Below, piece by piece: positions 39,644-43,320 of a DNA stretch of 43,320 bases. The notes beneath the pieces were generated by a model that was given only the letters and a program-made list of their open reading frames with translations, was not told the DNA's origin and made no database searches. Position numbers and translations under genes: made by a program. Each line of letters begins with the position of its first letter. Within the stretch, counting starts at the first letter, position 1. The DNA comes from Pleurobrachia bachei (lineage: Eukaryota; Ctenophora; Tentaculata; Cydippida; Pleurobrachiidae). Location of the stretch: positions 43,590 through 86,909 of the forward strand of contig AVPN01000174.1 in the NCBI GenBank assembly GCA_000695325.1, written 5' to 3'.

Positions 39644-41224
39644 TGGTGGAATGTTTATTTGCTGTTTTGATGAAGGAGCAGCTGCTTGGTTGCTAGCAAA
39701 GAGCAATTGAAGACTATCCAATACTCCTGACCCCCTGTATGGGGCACTATCCGGAGAACACTCACACTTCCCTCTCCCACAACACACAAGCGCTGAGTCA
39801 CTCTCACTATAATCAGCCACAGATCGCAACACACCCGAGCTGTTGTAATACCGGTTAAATGCAGTCAGACACTCCTCGTATAACCGGAGTTTGAAGTAAT
39901 TGTAAGTGAGGTTATTAAACTCAGCTTTATCACCAAGAAGATCGAATGCGAGGGGGTACTGGTGCTCCACCTCCCCCAGTTCAGGAGAGGTCGCATTGTT
40001 ACACCCCTTCTCACCACTTGTCCTCCAGTACACTTTGTCATTAAATTTCCGGATAGCAGTTATCTTAGTTGTACCTTCACTAAAAAATGCAAGAGAGTCT
40101 CGTGTGGAGGAACTGGTGAAATTACGTTTTTCTGAGGACCAATCCTCGCTAATGCTCCGGCCATCAAACAGTCGATCAGAGGGTAGGGTGAGATTAGCCA
40201 GTGTTGCAATTGTGGGTAGAATATCCAGTACAGACGTCAGTCGATCTGTGGTGGTTTTGGGGTTCACTACACCAGGGTATACAATTCCAAAAGGTACCCT
40301 TACTCCCCCTTCCCAGGTTGTGCCAGCAGTTGGGGCGGTTCCCTTGTAGTTAGTTGGTTGCCACAATCCCAGGAAGGGACCCACACTCCCAGACCGATCA
40401 CACATACTGGCTATTGGGCCACGTTTCGAGGAAAACATTCTCACGGTGGTGTACTCTAGTCCGTGTGAAACTAGGAGATCCTCTGTTTTACCAACAAGAG
40501 AGTCGAAATCACCGAGGACCATCTCGCGGGTCGGAATCGCATCGCTGATCTTGGGGAGGTTAACAGCGAACGGGGATACAATAAGGAAGAAGGGTTGTTT
40601 TGCCATGAACGCATCTCCCACAAACCTCCTGATTTTCCTCATCACGGCATCGTTTGTAAAGTTGGCAAATCGTGCAGGTTGTTGTACGACAACACCATTC
40701 TCAAACAGGGGCAGACCCCGGTCTTTATTGCAGACCGAGTCTTTAGAGGGTGTATCAGCAATAACACATCCATCATCACGGGTATAGGGCGCACCGTAGA
40801 AATAATCAAACCCCCGGTCAGTAGGGAGATACCCCTCAGTGTGCCCTAAATCCCAGACACCAAAATATCCCGTGGTGTAGCCAGCCTGTTTTAGGTAATC
40901 CGCTATGGTCCGTTCTGTGAGAGGTAATCCTGCCACACTATACCCCCCAAACCACTTTGTAACGCCAGTCCAAGGAGCCGCACGGCCTGTCAGTAAAGCT
41001 GCCATACTCGCACTAGGGTTAGTCCCGGAGAGATAGAAATCCTTGTAGTTTAGTCCCTGTTCAATAAGATCATCGATGTTGAGGGTTGATGTTGTGTAGG
41101 GGTTGTTGGCACCAATATCACCATACCCAACACCATGGCCCAGCGTGATGATAATATTGGGAGGGATCGCAGCCAGATAGGATGGGAGGATAGAGAGGGC
41201 CACCAGGAGAAGGGGTAACGACAT
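39617..41224 (-). CDS. Secreted sulfatase-like pseudoenzyme, all catalytic residues replaced
   Basis: An intronless frame of 535 residues with a signal peptide (M-S-L-P-L-L-L-V-A-L-S-I-L, residues 1-19). The arylsulfatase fold is evident: P-N-I-I-I-T-L-G-H-G, A-A-L-L-T-G-R, P-T-D-R-G-F-D-Y-F-Y-G, T-T-W-E-G-G-V-R-V-P. The active-site residues are gone. Metal-binding D-D is G-H; C-x-P-x-R is P-S-A-S-M (residues 70-74); G-K-W-H-L-G is G-V-W-D-L-G; S-D-N-G is S-K-R-G; and the Lys before W-E-G-G is missing. Several N-glycosylation sequons and a Cys-rich C-terminus remain. Sulfatase activity is therefore not expected; a binding or structural role is inferred. The start is set by an acceptor (TTTCTAG) 4 nt before the ATG. 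HINT1 ends 174 bp upstream. The last ~10 codons and stop lie in antisense sequence of the adjacent retroelement. Confidence 0.85.
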   Translation of the reverse strand: MSLPLLLVALSILPSYLAAIPPNIIITLGHGVGYGDIGANNPYTTSTLNIDDLIEQGLNYKDFYLSGTNPSASMAALLTGRAAPWTGVTKWFGGYSVAGLPLTERTIADYLKQAGYTTGYFGVWDLGHTEGYLPTDRGFDYFYGAPYTRDDGCVIADTPSKDSVCNKDRGLPLFENGVVVQQPARFANFTNDAVMRKIRRFVGDAFMAKQPFFLIVSPFAVNLPKISDAIPTREMVLGDFDSLVGKTEDLLVSHGLEYTTVRMFSSKRGPIASMCDRSGSVGPFLGLWQPTNYKGTAPTAGTTWEGGVRVPFGIVYPGVVNPKTTTDRLTSVLDILPTIATLANLTLPSDRLFDGRSISEDWSSEKRNFTSSSTRDSLAFFSEGTTKITAIRKFNDKVYWRTSGEKGCNNATSPELGEVEHQYPLAFDLLGDKAEFNNLTYNYFKLRLYEECLTAFNRYYNSSGVLRSVADYSESDSALVCCGRGKCECSPDSAPYRGSGVLDSLQLLFASNQAAAPSSKQQINIPPPADSYGST

Positions 41225-41398
41225 GTTGCTAGAAATATATAATACAGGAGTTAATATTATGATAAAATAAGTTAAATAGTTATAGATAGGTGACAGCTTG
41301 CTCAACTGCCCAAAACGACACGGAAGAAAAACAATCTAAGAGAAAGAGCAAATATAACATGCTATGTAAACCCGCATAAAACAACATCCGGCAATAAT

Positions 41399-42103
<705 letters not shown>

Positions 42104-42735
42104 GGCTCTAAAAAGAGGAGAGACTACCGGTGAACAACGATTCAACAGGTGACGTGTCAGCACACCTGCCATCCACTGGACGCTATGGATTTAGCCGTAT
42201 GTTTGAGAAAGAAATGGATTTCTTTTAAATGAAACCGCCAGAATTAGTTTAATAAGTCATTCCAATGCTTCAAGGACGAAGCACTTCACACTTGGCTACG
42301 CGAGGAGTTTGCAGGTCATGTCAAAAGTGGACTGAAGTTCTGAAGTTTGCCCAAAAATTTTTCACCAGCTTCTCGTAATCGGATTTGTTTTGCACGTCTA
42401 GATTCTAGACTCTAGAAGTACGACAAAATTAATAAATAAACACGCGTTTGGGGGTTGGCGAACGCTGCTAGCCCCCTGTTCTGCGTCACGCGCACAGGGA
42501 TAAGGCAGCGCTTTTCAAGGACATGAGACGTCAAATTTTTATTTCACACGACGCAAAACACGCGACGAAGCAAGTTTTCACGTGAAATGTCAAAACAAAC
42601 TGCGTTGCATTAAACTGAATTGCGCAGTAATTTTAAAATAAGCGGTGCATTGAAGCGCGCGGAGCCTCGCGGATCAAGATCGATATCTTTTTTTAAAAAC
42701 TTGTCCCTTTTTTAGAAAAAGTTTTTATTTTCAAA
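42104..42735. other. HINT1 upstream spacer
   Basis: No supported gene. The segment 42440-42670 is rich in CG words (ACGCG, GCGCGCGG) and could hold the HINT1 promoter. The last ~70 bases are A/T runs that abut the right part of the retroelement. Confidence 0.4.
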
Positions 42736-43320
42736 TTTTCACCATCCGTTCACAGTTGATTCCATGTCTGGTGGGCCGTCAAGTGTCTGACCTAGAACGT
42801 GAGATACTGGCACTCCCCTCTGGGAAGGGTGGAATGGGGATTGAGAATCCCGTTAAATCCTCTGACAGATCATACAGCAACTCCCGAGCATTGACGGAGC
42901 CCCTTGTTGATTTGATACTAGGCCGTAATGAAGATGAAATAGAAATGGCTCTAGTGGAGAAGAATGCAAGAGAGGCAAGGAATAAGATTGCGAAGGAGAA
43001 CGAAGATCACCACTCAGACACTCTCAAAGAGTTACTCACTAGAATCACATGCCCACAGCTAGTGAGATGTCTTGAGCTCGCTGGAGAGACCGGAGCATCT
43101 GGATGGCTCACGGCAACACCCTACCCTCACCTGGGCTTCGAACTGAATCAATTGGAATTCATCGACTCAGTTGCACTGCGGTATGGGTTTGAGGTCAAAG
43201 ATCTGGGCTCTACATGCGTATGTGGAAAGCCAAACAATGCGGACCATACCTTGTCCTGTTCCACCGGTGGGTATACCATCCTCCGTCATGACAACATCAG
43301 GGACCTTATGGCGGAGATAT
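42736..43320 (+). mobile_element. PHD/reverse-transcriptase retroelement, right part (runs off edge)
   Basis: An open frame from about 42740 reads I-R-S-Q-L-I-P-C-L-V-G-R, then L-E-R-E-I-L-A-L-P ... G-G-M-G-I-E-N-P, R-A-L-T-E-P-L-V, W-L-T-A-T-P, and a C-terminal zinc-binding-like block C-V-C-G-K ... D-H-T-L-S-C-S-T-G-G-Y ... R-H-D-N-I-R-D. This is the C-terminal half that normally follows the H-L-G-A-S-I-G segment in this reverse-transcriptase family. It has the same orientation as the left part and starts, by my estimate, about 60-70 residues after it stops. Confidence 0.7.

Overview
This window is nuclear DNA of an invertebrate animal. The evidence is spliceosomal GT-AG introns and single-copy metazoan genes: a LENG8-type SAC3 protein, LSG1, CPPED1, SEC62, EMC4, HINT1 and ELAV-type RNA-binding proteins. 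Introns are few and short, and several genes that are intron-rich in vertebrates (LSG1, CPPED1, three of the ELAV-like genes) have an uninterrupted coding frame. I cannot name the phylum from the sequence alone.

Every host gene I can support is on the minus strand; only the two reverse-transcriptase elements read forward. From right to left, in the direction of transcription, the order is: HINT1, a sulfatase-like protein, EMC4, a SEC62 5' part, a cluster of ELAV-like genes, a large multi-zinc-finger protein, a TOX4-like HMG protein, CPPED1, LSG1, a small unknown gene, two tandem copies of a short zinc-finger/SWIM-like gene, and LENG8. Many intercistronic gaps are 140-410 bp. In seven genes a pyrimidine-rich AG acceptor lies 1-10 nt before the ATG, which suggests operon-like transcription with leader trans-splicing.

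Region 0.2-6.7 kb: LENG8 (5' part, running off the left edge) and a 2.36-kb tandem duplication holding the LENG8 start and an H-Y-H-C finger/SWIM-like gene. The copies differ by a 50-nt block that is the exact complement, not the reverse complement, of its counterpart; I know of no recombination that does this. A 5'-truncated LINE abuts the second copy. Region 8.2-13.4 kb: small gene, LSG1, CPPED1, TOX4-like gene. Region 13.4-16 kb: gene-poor, with palindromes, a LINE relic and a microsatellite-eroded fragment of the SWIM-like module. Region 16-21 kb: a ~1,400-residue protein with about 14 H-[YWF]-H-C fingers and the same SWIM-like module, carrying a 740-bp frame-breaking internal tandem duplication.

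Region 21.6-33.7 kb: five ELAV-like genes plus a sixth 5' fragment, partly made by a clean 4.1-kb tandem duplication. Region 34.3-36.7 kb: SEC62 (no membrane-segment exons found) and EMC4, both of which act in ER protein insertion. Region 36.8-43.3 kb: a pair of short inverted-repeat elements, then a PHD-finger reverse-transcriptase element whose left and right parts flank a 3.1-kb block with a catalytically dead sulfatase-like gene and HINT1.

The strongest candidates for something new are the in-place complement block, the H-Y-H-C/SWIM-like protein family (four loci here), the acceptor-at-ATG same-strand gene array, and the intact but active-site-less sulfatase.
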